NCBI GenBank assembly: GCA_964389925.1
Contig: CAYMGE010000021.1
Span: forward strand, 5,165-69,164
Source of the DNA: CALECP01 sp964389925
Lineage (GTDB): Bacteria > Chloroflexota > Anaerolineae > Promineifilales > Promineifilaceae
Length of the DNA stretch: 64,000 bases
Direction: 5' to 3'
The translations under genes and the position numbers were made by a program. The notes under the pieces were generated by a model. The model saw only the letters and a program-made list of their open reading frames with translations, had not been told where the DNA came from and ran no database searches. How positions within the stretch are numbered: the stretch's first letter is position 1; each line of letters opens with the position of its first letter. This document shows positions 24,796 through 33,029 of the stretch, in pieces.

Positions 24796-27180
24796 ATGTC
24801 ACGAATGGGTTGGGAACGTCCCGAAGATTGGGAAGAGCAGGCAGCGTATGAATCTGGCGCTGACCTACGAGGTCGCCTGTTTTTCATGCGTTTATTGGTC
24901 GTGGTGGCTTTAGGGGGTCTTTTAGGGCGCGTCATCTTTTTACAGCAAACACGTGGGGCAAACTTAGAGCTGCAAGCGGCCGATAATCGTATTGCTGTCC
25001 TCACAACCGATGCACCACGTGGTGTCATCTTTGACCGCAACGGATTGCCTTTAGCACAAAATCTACCACAGTTTAATGTCGCAATTACGCTTGATAAGCT
25101 GCCTAGCGATGAAAATGAGCGCACGGCCGTCTTTGAACGGTTGTCCCTGCTAACTGGCGTTCCGATCACCAATACGGTGCAGCAAGAGGCGCTCATTGTC
25201 TCGGCCGATCCCGACATCGTTGCACAGACAGAACAGTTAGCGGAATTGTATGGCGTGTCGGCCGATGAGACGCTCGACCTCTCAGGCGTTGTTCCCGAAC
25301 TGCCGGCCAGCATCATGAACGTCGTAGAAACGTACAGTTTTGACCCGTTCAACCCCCAAGTCATTACATCGAGTATTCCTATCACGCTTGCACGTGTTAT
25401 TCAGCAAGAGGCTGTCTTTATGCCCGGCGTGAGCGTCGAGGCAGCACCTCTTCGCAACTATCCATCCGGCGAAGCGACCGCGCATATTGTCGGTTTTATG
25501 GGGCCGATTCCCGATCTCAGCTATGTTGACGTTCTCGGTTATGAGCGAGATGATCGCGTTGGTCTTTTTGGCTTGGAAGCCTCAATGGAGCTGGAGTTGT
25601 CAGGGGAGAAGGGTAGGCGCACCATTGAAGTGAACTCTGTCCAGCGCGAGGTACGGCAAATTGGCTTAACAGAGCCGCCCGTTCCCGGCTACAACCTGCA
25701 TCTCTCACTCGACTTGCAACTGCAAGAAATTGCGACGAGTATTCTTGAGTCATACATGGTGCGTCGTCGTCAAGAGCCATCCACACGCACGGGTTTTCCT
25801 GTCAAACTTGAGATAGAGCAAGGGGCAGTTGTCGCAATGAACCCAAAAACGGGCGAGATTCTTGCGCTTGTCAGTCTGCCCTCTTACGATAACAATCGCT
25901 TTGCGACTGAAATTCCTGTCGAATACTATCAACAATTGGCACGCAACGATTATCGGCCGCTGCTCAACAACGCCATCGCCGGACAATATCCGCCCGGCTC
26001 CGTCTTTAAGTTGATTACCGCTGCGGCTGCCCTACAGGAAGGGGTCGTCTCACCCAGTCGTCGTCTGCTCGCCCCAGGCGCGATTAGCATCGCCAACCAG
26101 TTTGCCCCCAATGACATTGGTCGCGCCCAGCAGTTCGTGTGCTGGATTTTCCAGCAAGTTGTCACAAATCCTGAAACAGGCTTGAGAGAGCGCGGATCAC
26201 ATGGGGCAGTCAACGTCTATGACTCGATTGCCCAATCTTGTGACATCTACTTCTATAAAATCAACGGTGGCTTCCAAGCACAGGATGGAAGCGAAGTTGT
26301 CGATGCGCTCGGCAACCTGCGGTTGAAACGCTATGCCAATGAGTTTGGGCTTGGGCGTGTGCAAGGCATTGAGTTGCCGGCCGAGGCACCGGGGAATATG
26401 CCCGACGAGGATTGGAAACAGCGCACTTATGCTGATCCATGGTCAACTGGCGATGATTACAATACGGCAATTGGGCAGGGCTATGTCTTGGCGACCCCCT
26501 TACAGATTGCCAATATGACCTCTGTGATCGCAAACGGTGGTTTTCTCTATCGGCCGTCCATCATCCACCACCTGACTGATGACGAAGGTAACATTGTCAT
26601 CCAGCGCGAAGGAGAACTGCCTATTTTTGCTGCACCGGGTGAAAATGGCATCCCCATCCTGAAAGATCAGAGCGGAAATCCCATCGATCCATCGACTGTC
26701 GATGTCAATGTCCAGTTTGACGAAGATGGCAACTATATTCGGCCGCCAGAACTCCTGAACACCGTCAACATCGACCAGCAATACCTCGACGTGGTCGCGG
26801 AAGGGATGCGCCGAACCAATTTAGCGGGCGGGACAGGCAGCGGTTGGCCTGAGTTGTACGAAATCGGCACAAATGCCAACGGCGAGCTAGAGCGGGTCTA
26901 TTGGCTTGAGACGTGGGGAATTCGGACGGGCGGGAAGTCGGGGACGGCCGAGTTTTGCGATAACATCGCTATCAAACATGACTGGTGTGCAACGGATGGC
27001 GGTATCCAGCCCAGCCATGCGTGGTATACCGCTTACGCGCCATTTGAAAATCCAGAAATAGTGGTAGCGGCCTTTATGTACAATGCAGAAGAAGGATCAC
27101 AGTGGGCGGCTCCTGTCGTAATCGAGGTGATGAAAGCCTATTTTGGAATAGGAGAGTTTGACACACTCCCGCCACCGTAA
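24796..27180 (+). CDS. mrdA: Penicillin-binding protein 2 (transpeptidase)
   Basis: A 794-residue monofunctional class B PBP, long for PBP2. Short cytoplasmic N-terminus, one membrane helix near 32-48, the dimerisation domain opening APRGVIFDRNG, then the transpeptidase. The acyl-ester Ser402 is in PGSVFK (SxxK), the second motif is Ser481-Cys482-Asp483 (usually SxN in other PBPs, SxD in PBP2), and the third is Lys714-Ser-Gly-Thr. It cross-links peptidoglycan during elongation with RodA and MreD. There is an insertion around residues 615-655 rich in Asp/Asn. TAAAAT at 24781-24786 ends 9 nt before the ATG, a possible -10 giving a nearly leaderless mRNA. Confidence 0.92.
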   Translation: MSRMGWERPEDWEEQAAYESGADLRGRLFFMRLLVVVALGGLLGRVIFLQQTRGANLELQAADNRIAVLTTDAPRGVIFDRNGLPLAQNLPQFNVAITLDKLPSDENERTAVFERLSLLTGVPITNTVQQEALIVSADPDIVAQTEQLAELYGVSADETLDLSGVVPELPASIMNVVETYSFDPFNPQVITSSIPITLARVIQQEAVFMPGVSVEAAPLRNYPSGEATAHIVGFMGPIPDLSYVDVLGYERDDRVGLFGLEASMELELSGEKGRRTIEVNSVQREVRQIGLTEPPVPGYNLHLSLDLQLQEIATSILESYMVRRRQEPSTRTGFPVKLEIEQGAVVAMNPKTGEILALVSLPSYDNNRFATEIPVEYYQQLARNDYRPLLNNAIAGQYPPGSVFKLITAAAALQEGVVSPSRRLLAPGAISIANQFAPNDIGRAQQFVCWIFQQVVTNPETGLRERGSHGAVNVYDSIAQSCDIYFYKINGGFQAQDGSEVVDALGNLRLKRYANEFGLGRVQGIELPAEAPGNMPDEDWKQRTYADPWSTGDDYNTAIGQGYVLATPLQIANMTSVIANGGFLYRPSIIHHLTDDEGNIVIQREGELPIFAAPGENGIPILKDQSGNPIDPSTVDVNVQFDEDGNYIRPPELLNTVNIDQQYLDVVAEGMRRTNLAGGTGSGWPELYEIGTNANGELERVYWLETWGIRTGGKSGTAEFCDNIAIKHDWCATDGGIQPSHAWYTAYAPFENPEIVVAAFMYNAEEGSQWAAPVVIEVMKAYFGIGEFDTLPPP

Positions 27181-27224
27181 CAGCTTGATTACTTCAGTCA
27201 GGTGAGCTTTGCAAGCTGTTTTTT
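27181..27224 (+). terminator. Intrinsic terminator of the usp-mreD-mrdA unit
   Basis: CAGCTTG directly after the mrdA stop pairs with CAAGCTG (27212-27218), followed by TTTTTT (27219-27224). The loop is long (24 nt). Confidence 0.6.
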
Positions 27225-27280
27225 CCATTTGCTTAACAAAAGTGGACACCGCTTCCCCCTCTCTGCTAGAATTCTGCTTG

Positions 27281-27396
27281 TGTAGACAGAAGACAGCCCC
27301 CACTGAAATTGCTGTCTACATGCGTGGAAGCTGGCCCTCCCCCCTATACCCCAGCTTTCACCACCCGCAAGAGGGGTGCCCTCCTGCCCCTCTTGC
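27281..27396. repeat. Two intergenic hairpins between convergent genes
   Basis: TGTAGACAG (27281-27289) pairs with CTGTCTACA (27312-27320). Downstream, GCAAGAGGGG (27367-27376) pairs perfectly with CCCCTCTTGC (27387-27396) around a 10-nt loop. The second, very stable stem lies 45 nt beyond the plsC stop and may terminate the minus-strand operon. Nothing else is seen in 27225-27441. Confidence 0.5.
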
Positions 27397-27441
27397 ACTC
27401 AAAATTTCCCAGCCACCTGATCGTGAATAACTCAAGTCTGC

Positions 27442-28089
27442 TCAACGATTTGTGTAACGATAGTAACCGTGCTGCTCAGTTGGAATTAGAGGCAAAATGC
27501 GCTGCATGATGTCGTCGGTAAGGCGCGTCAACTCTTTCTGGCGGAGACGACGTTCTGGTGTGGGAAGTGTGAACGGCTTGCCAAAACGGACTGTGATCGG
27601 CGTGCGACGCAAGCGCAAAAAATTGCCAAACAATTTGTCAGAACCTGTGATGCCTGCTGGGACAATCGGCATACCATCAACACGTGTAGCGAGGTAGGCG
27701 GCACCATTGCGTGGCTTGATAATCTGGCCAATTGGACTGCGCGTCGCTTCTGGGGCAAGACCAACAATCTCACCTGCCTTGAGCATGTCAACAGCACGAC
27801 GAATGGCAGCGCGGTCGAGGACATCGCGTTCGATAAAGATCGCGCCGATTCTAGCAGCGAGAAAGCCAAAGACCGGATAGGTTGTCCATTTCGCCGCAAT
27901 CCAGAAATATGTCCATTTGGGTGGATGCGACATGAGAACGATGGGGCCGTCTGCGATGCTCATGTGATTTGAGACAAGCAGGTAAGGGCCATCTTCTGGG
28001 ATATGTTCGACACCTTCAACGGTGAGTCGGCCGCCCAGCATAAAAAGTAGCCAATTGCAAAGAAAGCGAGTGACGTAATACCAAAACAT
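27442..28089 (-). CDS. PlsC-like 1-acylglycerol-3-phosphate acyltransferase
   Basis: A 215-residue membrane-associated acyltransferase. The HX4D catalytic motif is NHMSIAD, preceded by a hydrophobic N-terminus, and the acceptor-binding motif PEGTRS appears as PEATRS, a Gly-to-Ala change. FIERDVLDR and VPAGITGSDKL match the later family blocks. The usual role is acylating lysophosphatidic acid to phosphatidic acid; other lipid or glycolipid acyl acceptors are possible. It is the last gene of the operon that begins at 36011, starting 24 nt after the GH13 gene. Confidence 0.85.
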   Translation of the reverse strand: MFWYYVTRFLCNWLLFMLGGRLTVEGVEHIPEDGPYLLVSNHMSIADGPIVLMSHPPKWTYFWIAAKWTTYPVFGFLAARIGAIFIERDVLDRAAIRRAVDMLKAGEIVGLAPEATRSPIGQIIKPRNGAAYLATRVDGMPIVPAGITGSDKLFGNFLRLRRTPITVRFGKPFTLPTPERRLRQKELTRLTDDIMQRILPLIPTEQHGYYRYTNR

Positions 28090-28113
28090 AGCGGAGGTTA
28101 TAGTGTCTGCGTT

Positions 28114-29430
28114 TCAGCGCACAAAGATGCAATATCCCCACGCTGGTAGCGTCAGTTGCGTGGGGGCAGAAAAAGTCAGTTGTTCGCCAGTAAAATAGTT
28201 TGTGTATGTGCCTGAATGTAGGTCGTTTAGAAATGTTGGGGATTGAGTCTCGGCCGAAAAGTTAAACGCTGCAAACACCTTATCCTCTTCATTTTGCCGC
28301 ACAAAACTCAACACTTTTGATTCAACGTCGTTGGTCACTGGTTGCATTCTCGCCCCCCATGCTGCGTTCCACAATGCACTATTCTGCTTTTTAAGCTCAA
28401 ACAGCTTTCTATAGAGGGTTCCGATTTCATGTGTTTGCCATTCGATTGGATCGCGCTCAAAAAATTCCAGACGCTTCGCGTTGCCCGCTTCTTGGCCGTT
28501 ATAGACGAGAGGCATCCCCTCACCGATGACGGACAGCACAATCACGGCGTGCAGCGCATCGCCAAACTGCTCAAACATTGTCCCGTCCCATGAGTTTTTG
28601 TCGTGGTTGCTCACGAACATCATCCGCATGATGTCCTGTGGAAAGGCCTTTTCATTCCATGAATAGTAGACAAACAAACGGCCGACATCAGCCTTTCCCA
28701 TCGCAATCTCGTGAACGGCATCATACCATGTCCAAGCATAGGTCATGTCGAATGCTTCATAATGCAGGTCGCGGGCTTCCCACTCTGCCAGCATAAAAAC
28801 AGGTTTGATTGCGTCCAACTCTTTGCGTGCGCTGTTCCAGTAATCGGTTGGCACAAACCCCGCCACATCGCAGCGGAAGCCATCAATGTCGGTTTCGCGC
28901 ACCCAGTAACACATCGCTTCGGTCATGTATTGGCGCAACGCGGTGTGCTGATAGTCGAGTTCGATGATGTCCGACCAGTTCCACCATGTCGTCGGCCGAA
29001 AATCCCCTTTATCGTCACGGATATACCACTCCGGATGTTGTTCAACCAACACGCTGTCCCACGCAGTATGATTGGGAACCCAGCCGATAATGATAGACAT
29101 GTCGTGCGCGTGTACCGCTTGCACGAGGTGTTTGAAATCATTCAGCGTGCCAAACTCAGGATTAACGCTATAAAAGTCTTTGACAGCATAAGGGCTGCCC
29201 AAACTGCCCTTGCGATTGACGACTCCAATTTCATGGATCGGCATCAGCCAAACGATGTCAACCCCAAGCTCTTTTAAGCGTGGGAGATGAGATTCGGCCG
29301 AGCGGAACGTCCCCTCCTCCGTAAATTGCCGCGTGTTGATCTGGTAAATTGTTGCCTTTTTGCTCCACTCCGGGTGGGTTAGTTTGATGGGGGAATTCGG
29401 GTGTTTGTCGCCTACATTGATGCCTTTCAT
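28114..29430 (-). CDS. GH13 alpha-amylase family enzyme
   Basis: A 438-residue cytoplasmic protein (no signal peptide) with a (beta/alpha)8 GH13 core and a short C-terminal beta domain. Conserved regions: region II GFRCDVAG with the nucleophile Asp; region III MLAEWEA with the acid/base Glu; region IV FVSNHDKNSWDG. Region I reads GWVPNHTAWD where nearly all GH13 enzymes have Asp as the first residue (DxVxNH), so here it is Gly. Catalysis could still occur since the triad is intact. The substrate is probably a malto-oligosaccharide or glycogen. It sits between the WecA/TagO-like and PlsC genes with 13- and 24-nt gaps, suggesting shared control rather than one pathway. Confidence 0.87.
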   Translation of the reverse strand: MKGINVGDKHPNSPIKLTHPEWSKKATIYQINTRQFTEEGTFRSAESHLPRLKELGVDIVWLMPIHEIGVVNRKGSLGSPYAVKDFYSVNPEFGTLNDFKHLVQAVHAHDMSIIIGWVPNHTAWDSVLVEQHPEWYIRDDKGDFRPTTWWNWSDIIELDYQHTALRQYMTEAMCYWVRETDIDGFRCDVAGFVPTDYWNSARKELDAIKPVFMLAEWEARDLHYEAFDMTYAWTWYDAVHEIAMGKADVGRLFVYYSWNEKAFPQDIMRMMFVSNHDKNSWDGTMFEQFGDALHAVIVLSVIGEGMPLVYNGQEAGNAKRLEFFERDPIEWQTHEIGTLYRKLFELKKQNSALWNAAWGARMQPVTNDVESKVLSFVRQNEEDKVFAAFNFSAETQSPTFLNDLHSGTYTNYFTGEQLTFSAPTQLTLPAWGYCIFVR

Positions 29431-29443
29431 ACAGCAGATTGTA

Positions 29444-30571
29444 TCAGACTATCGAACGTTCGCGTCCACTATACCAGACCAAAAAGCTAAGAATCCCAAT
29501 GCCGATCACCGCCAATACGCCAAACTTAATTAGCCCATTTGGTGCAAAGAGGGCTACTGCGCCTAACATGATCGCAATGACATAGTAAGTCAAGACGATG
29601 TGTTGTGTCTGCCAACCAGCGTCAGAGAGCATGAAATGGAGGTGTCCACGATCTCCGCTAAATGGATGGCGACCCTGTCGAATGCGGTCGATGATGCGCC
29701 AGAGACCATCAAGTAGTGGGAGCGCAAGTACGAGCAGAAGTGTGGCAAATTTGGCTGGGGCGAGAAAGGAGAGCGTGGCAATGTTGTAGCTGAGAATGTA
29801 GACACCGGCCGAACCGAGAAAGATGCGTGCTGGGGCAAAGTTGAAAAAGAGAAAGCCGAGCAAAGCTCCCGTGAGTGACAGTGGAAAGGCCGCGATTGTC
29901 GTCTGGCCTAATCCAAAGCCGTGTAGGGCAAAGGCCGCACATGAGATAGCTCCGACCCCCGTCGCAAGACCGTCGAGGCCATCGAGCCAGTTGATGGCGT
30001 TCATCATGCCCACAATCCAGAAGATGGTGATTGCCCAAGCGATGGGCGTAGCGAAGATGATTTCAGTTGGGGTGATGGTGAGGAGGATGAGATCGGCCGA
30101 TCCCCCAAACGGATTTGCAATTCTCTCCAAAAACGCAATATGGTAATTCGCAATAATCGCCGCCACAAACTGTAATAGAAACTGCCAGCGTGGAGCCAGA
30201 TCAAAGCAATCATCAAGCAGCCCACCTAAGAAAACAATCACTGTGCCAATAACCACCCCGCGCAATGGCAGAAAATCATCATCGGGTGGAAGTTGCCAGT
30301 AAATCAGTGAAATGCCGCTCAAATACCCGGCAAAAAGAGGAATACCGCCAAGTGTTGGGATCAATCCTTCATGCTTACGTCGGCCGCCCGGCACAGCGAC
30401 GATGCCCAATCGCAGCGAAATTGTTTGCGCCATCGACACAAAACCAACGGCGACAACCAATGGCAGCAGAAAAACGATGAGATAAATCAACTTGTCTACT
30501 CTTAGTGATCTGCTTTTTTGACTTTGATGCTTCTCATTGTTGCATTGTAGCGTTAAATGAGAAGCATTCAA
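29444..30571 (-). CDS. MraY/WecA/TagO-type polyprenyl-phosphate phosphosugar transferase
   Basis: A 375-residue polytopic protein with about eleven helices. The cytoplasmic motifs of the GT4 family are visible: HEGLIPTLGGIPLF, FLGGLLDDCFDL (the DDxxD-type site), NAINWLDGLDGLATG and the late HPFSGDRGHLHFML with the HxH-type loop. It transfers a sugar-1-phosphate (often GlcNAc) to undecaprenyl phosphate as the first step of a wall polymer or exopolysaccharide. The lack of a UDP-MurNAc-pentapeptide signature favours WecA/TagO over MraY. The N-terminus before the first helix (~25 polar residues) is unusual; translation may start further in. Confidence 0.87.
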   Translation of the reverse strand: MNASHLTLQCNNEKHQSQKSRSLRVDKLIYLIVFLLPLVVAVGFVSMAQTISLRLGIVAVPGGRRKHEGLIPTLGGIPLFAGYLSGISLIYWQLPPDDDFLPLRGVVIGTVIVFLGGLLDDCFDLAPRWQFLLQFVAAIIANYHIAFLERIANPFGGSADLILLTITPTEIIFATPIAWAITIFWIVGMMNAINWLDGLDGLATGVGAISCAAFALHGFGLGQTTIAAFPLSLTGALLGFLFFNFAPARIFLGSAGVYILSYNIATLSFLAPAKFATLLLVLALPLLDGLWRIIDRIRQGRHPFSGDRGHLHFMLSDAGWQTQHIVLTYYVIAIMLGAVALFAPNGLIKFGVLAVIGIGILSFLVWYSGRERSIV

Positions 30572-30583
30572 GTTGAGTGAAAC

Positions 30584-33001
30584 TTATCCGCCAGCATTAT
30601 CAAAGCAGCCGGCATCGCCCGGAATGTTAAGAGGCTGCCCCGGATAGATTTGGCTGGGTGTTGCAAGTTGTGGATTGAACGCCATCATCTTGTCTACTGT
30701 TGTGCCTAACCGTAGTGCGATCAGGCTCAATGATTCACATTGCGCGACGATGTAAATATGCCCTCTAATCTCGCCGTATGGTGGCTCTCCTGTACAAACA
30801 ATAGGTGGTGTCGTAGAGGTGGTGCCGGGCGGTAGACGAGGTGGTGTTGGAGCCTCCGTCAGATTTTCGACCACAAATACAACCGGTTCACTGCGATTAT
30901 CGGGGTTATTGGCTTCTTGGACGATGAGTATATGTTCACCCGGTGGCAAAATACATGTACACGACCATCGGCCGTCTGCCTGCACCGTCGCCCCCCCAAC
31001 CTCCTCACCATTTTCCAAGACAATAACCAACTCGCCCGGTCTCCCTGTCCCGCTCATACCAAAGTCAACTGTTCCAATTGTCGGAGCTTCGCCGTTTTCG
31101 TCATTGACTGGCGCAACATCGGTCACGACAACTCTACCGTCGTTATTGGAATCATCAGCGGTGTCACTATCGCTGGAATCGTCATCACTGCCGCTATCGG
31201 TCGCTGTATCATCATCACCAGTAGAATTGTCATCGGCATTGTCATTAGCCGTGTCGTCACCACTAGCGGTCATGTCATCACCGCTAGTGCTTCCGCTATC
31301 GTCAGCACTAGAACTGCCACTGCCGCCAGTATCGGTAGCGGCCACGTCATCGTCAGAAGCGTCACCGCTAGCTGTCTCATCAGAGCTATCGACTGCATCG
31401 CTATCGCCAGCTCCGCCAGTCCCATTTTCAGCACCATCGCCGTCATCTGCATTTACCAATGCGCCCGTCGCAACTGGAACTGAGTCAAATCCAATGGTGA
31501 CACCATTTTCATCTGTCGTTTGTGCGCCAATTGTGTTGTTGCTGTCATCTGGAAGCGTCACGTCAATGCTGAAGTTACCGTCGTCATCGGCCGAAACCGT
31601 CCCGATCACCCCGTCACCACTGATAATCTCCACTTCTGACCCCGCAGGAGCCGTGCCACTCACGCTCACTGTGCCGTCTTCATTTGGCATTGCAGTCGTG
31701 ATGGCTGCCCCACCAACCCCATTGACATCTGCAACGGTAAACGCCTGTTCATCGCTGCCAATGGCCTCATCATCGACGTAGCGCACTGTGACAACGCGCT
31801 CGCCAGCTCCAACAGGTGCTGATAAGGTAAAGTTGCCATCTGCATCGGGAACGACCGTGCCAATGCTTTCACCATCGACAAATAGCTCAACTTCACGACC
31901 CGCTTCGGCCGAACCGCTAAACTCGATGGGGTCATCGGCCGAGCTGCCCCCAAATATCCGCCCCAACATAGGCGGAGCGGCAGTCGGCATTGCCTCTACG
32001 TTAAAGGCGACTGCATCCGTCTCCAACTGACCGTCCTCAGCGTTGCGGGCAGTCAAAGCATAATCGCCGGCAGGAAGCGTTGAGGTGCTGTAGGTAAAGT
32101 TGCCATCCGCATCGGCCGAGACCATCTCGACCACCTTACCATCAAGCAAAATTTCAATGTCTGCATTGGGCGAGGCCGTGCCAGAAAAGGTGATCTCATC
32201 ACCTTCCACGACATCGCCATCACTATCTAACCGTAATGTTGGCGCATCTAGCTCTGCGATACTCAAATCGGGGATAGCGACACTGTTACCAGCAAGCTCT
32301 CCCAAATCATCCCCATCGGCACCAATCATGCGTGCCGAAAAATCGACATCGCCCGCTGCAAAATTGTAATCATTGTTGAATACCCAATTACCATCTGCAT
32401 CGACCGTTGCACGGTCTAACACCTCACCATTGGCAAGTAGCTCAACCGTTGCACCCGGCTCACCTGTGCCACGCCAACGCAGGCTGCCGCTCGTCAGGTC
32501 GTCATCGGCCGCAAAGTCGCCCAACGTCAGTCCGCCCAACGCGACAAGTGCCGCGACAGACGCATCAGCTTCACCATCCGAATCGGCCGCTTCGACGACA
32601 GCACTCGCCACCGACCAATCACCACTGTCCGCAAAGTTCAAATCGCCGCCTTCAAGATCGACAGCCGCAACACGTGCCGTGTAATCTCCATCAGTTAACG
32701 TCTCTGTCGTCAGTGACCAATCACCATTGCCATCAACATCGGCAACAAACTCCTCACCGTCAATTTCAACGACCACCTGAGAATTGGGCGCACCGGTTCC
32801 CGTCAGCGTGACCGCTTGCGGGTCAATCGTCCCGCTCGGCACGCTAATTGTGGGAGCCGCCAACGCTGCTGCTGCACAAGACTTGCCAAGCAAGCCCAAC
32901 AGCAATGCAGCCAACAAAGCGACAACGATCCACTTCAAAAAGTTGTAATGTTGCACCGCAATCGGCGCGATAGGTTCTTTATCGATACAAGAAGCACTCA
33001 T
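30584..33001 (-). CDS. Membrane-anchored Ig-like repeat protein with Asp/Ser-rich linker and C-terminal LysM
   Basis: An 805-residue protein. GGAGG lies 9 nt before the ATG. A short cytoplasmic tail precedes one membrane helix (KWIVVALLAALLLGLLG). Six or so bacterial Ig-like repeats follow, each of the pattern GTAxPGAxVEIxxDGxxVxxxxADADGNFxxxxxLPAGDY. Then comes a ~100-residue linker of Ser, Asp, Thr and Gly (about 515-615), one more Ig-like repeat, and a LysM (about 745-790: YIVAQCESLSLIALRLGTT, IYPGQPLNIP) that binds N-acetylglucosamine polymers. It probably spans from membrane to wall. It lies 28 nt after the coiled-coil gene and 12 nt before the phosphosugar transferase. Confidence 0.78.
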   Translation of the reverse strand: MSASCIDKEPIAPIAVQHYNFLKWIVVALLAALLLGLLGKSCAAAALAAPTISVPSGTIDPQAVTLTGTGAPNSQVVVEIDGEEFVADVDGNGDWSLTTETLTDGDYTARVAAVDLEGGDLNFADSGDWSVASAVVEAADSDGEADASVAALVALGGLTLGDFAADDDLTSGSLRWRGTGEPGATVELLANGEVLDRATVDADGNWVFNNDYNFAAGDVDFSARMIGADGDDLGELAGNSVAIPDLSIAELDAPTLRLDSDGDVVEGDEITFSGTASPNADIEILLDGKVVEMVSADADGNFTYSTSTLPAGDYALTARNAEDGQLETDAVAFNVEAMPTAAPPMLGRIFGGSSADDPIEFSGSAEAGREVELFVDGESIGTVVPDADGNFTLSAPVGAGERVVTVRYVDDEAIGSDEQAFTVADVNGVGGAAITTAMPNEDGTVSVSGTAPAGSEVEIISGDGVIGTVSADDDGNFSIDVTLPDDSNNTIGAQTTDENGVTIGFDSVPVATGALVNADDGDGAENGTGGAGDSDAVDSSDETASGDASDDDVAATDTGGSGSSSADDSGSTSGDDMTASGDDTANDNADDNSTGDDDTATDSGSDDDSSDSDTADDSNNDGRVVVTDVAPVNDENGEAPTIGTVDFGMSGTGRPGELVIVLENGEEVGGATVQADGRWSCTCILPPGEHILIVQEANNPDNRSEPVVFVVENLTEAPTPPRLPPGTTSTTPPIVCTGEPPYGEIRGHIYIVAQCESLSLIALRLGTTVDKMMAFNPQLATPSQIYPGQPLNIPGDAGCFDNAGG

Positions 33002-33029
33002 AATTTTGGCCTCCGCTTTTCAGCGAGCT

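Noticed and set aside
30819..31781. A 320-codon open reading frame on the plus strand, opposite the Ig-like/LysM gene
   Set aside because: It is antisense to the Asp/Ser/Gly-rich linker and Ig repeats; its own sequence is low-complexity Ser/Pro/Val, with no start signal. The minus-strand frame has recognisable domains and a GGAGG site.
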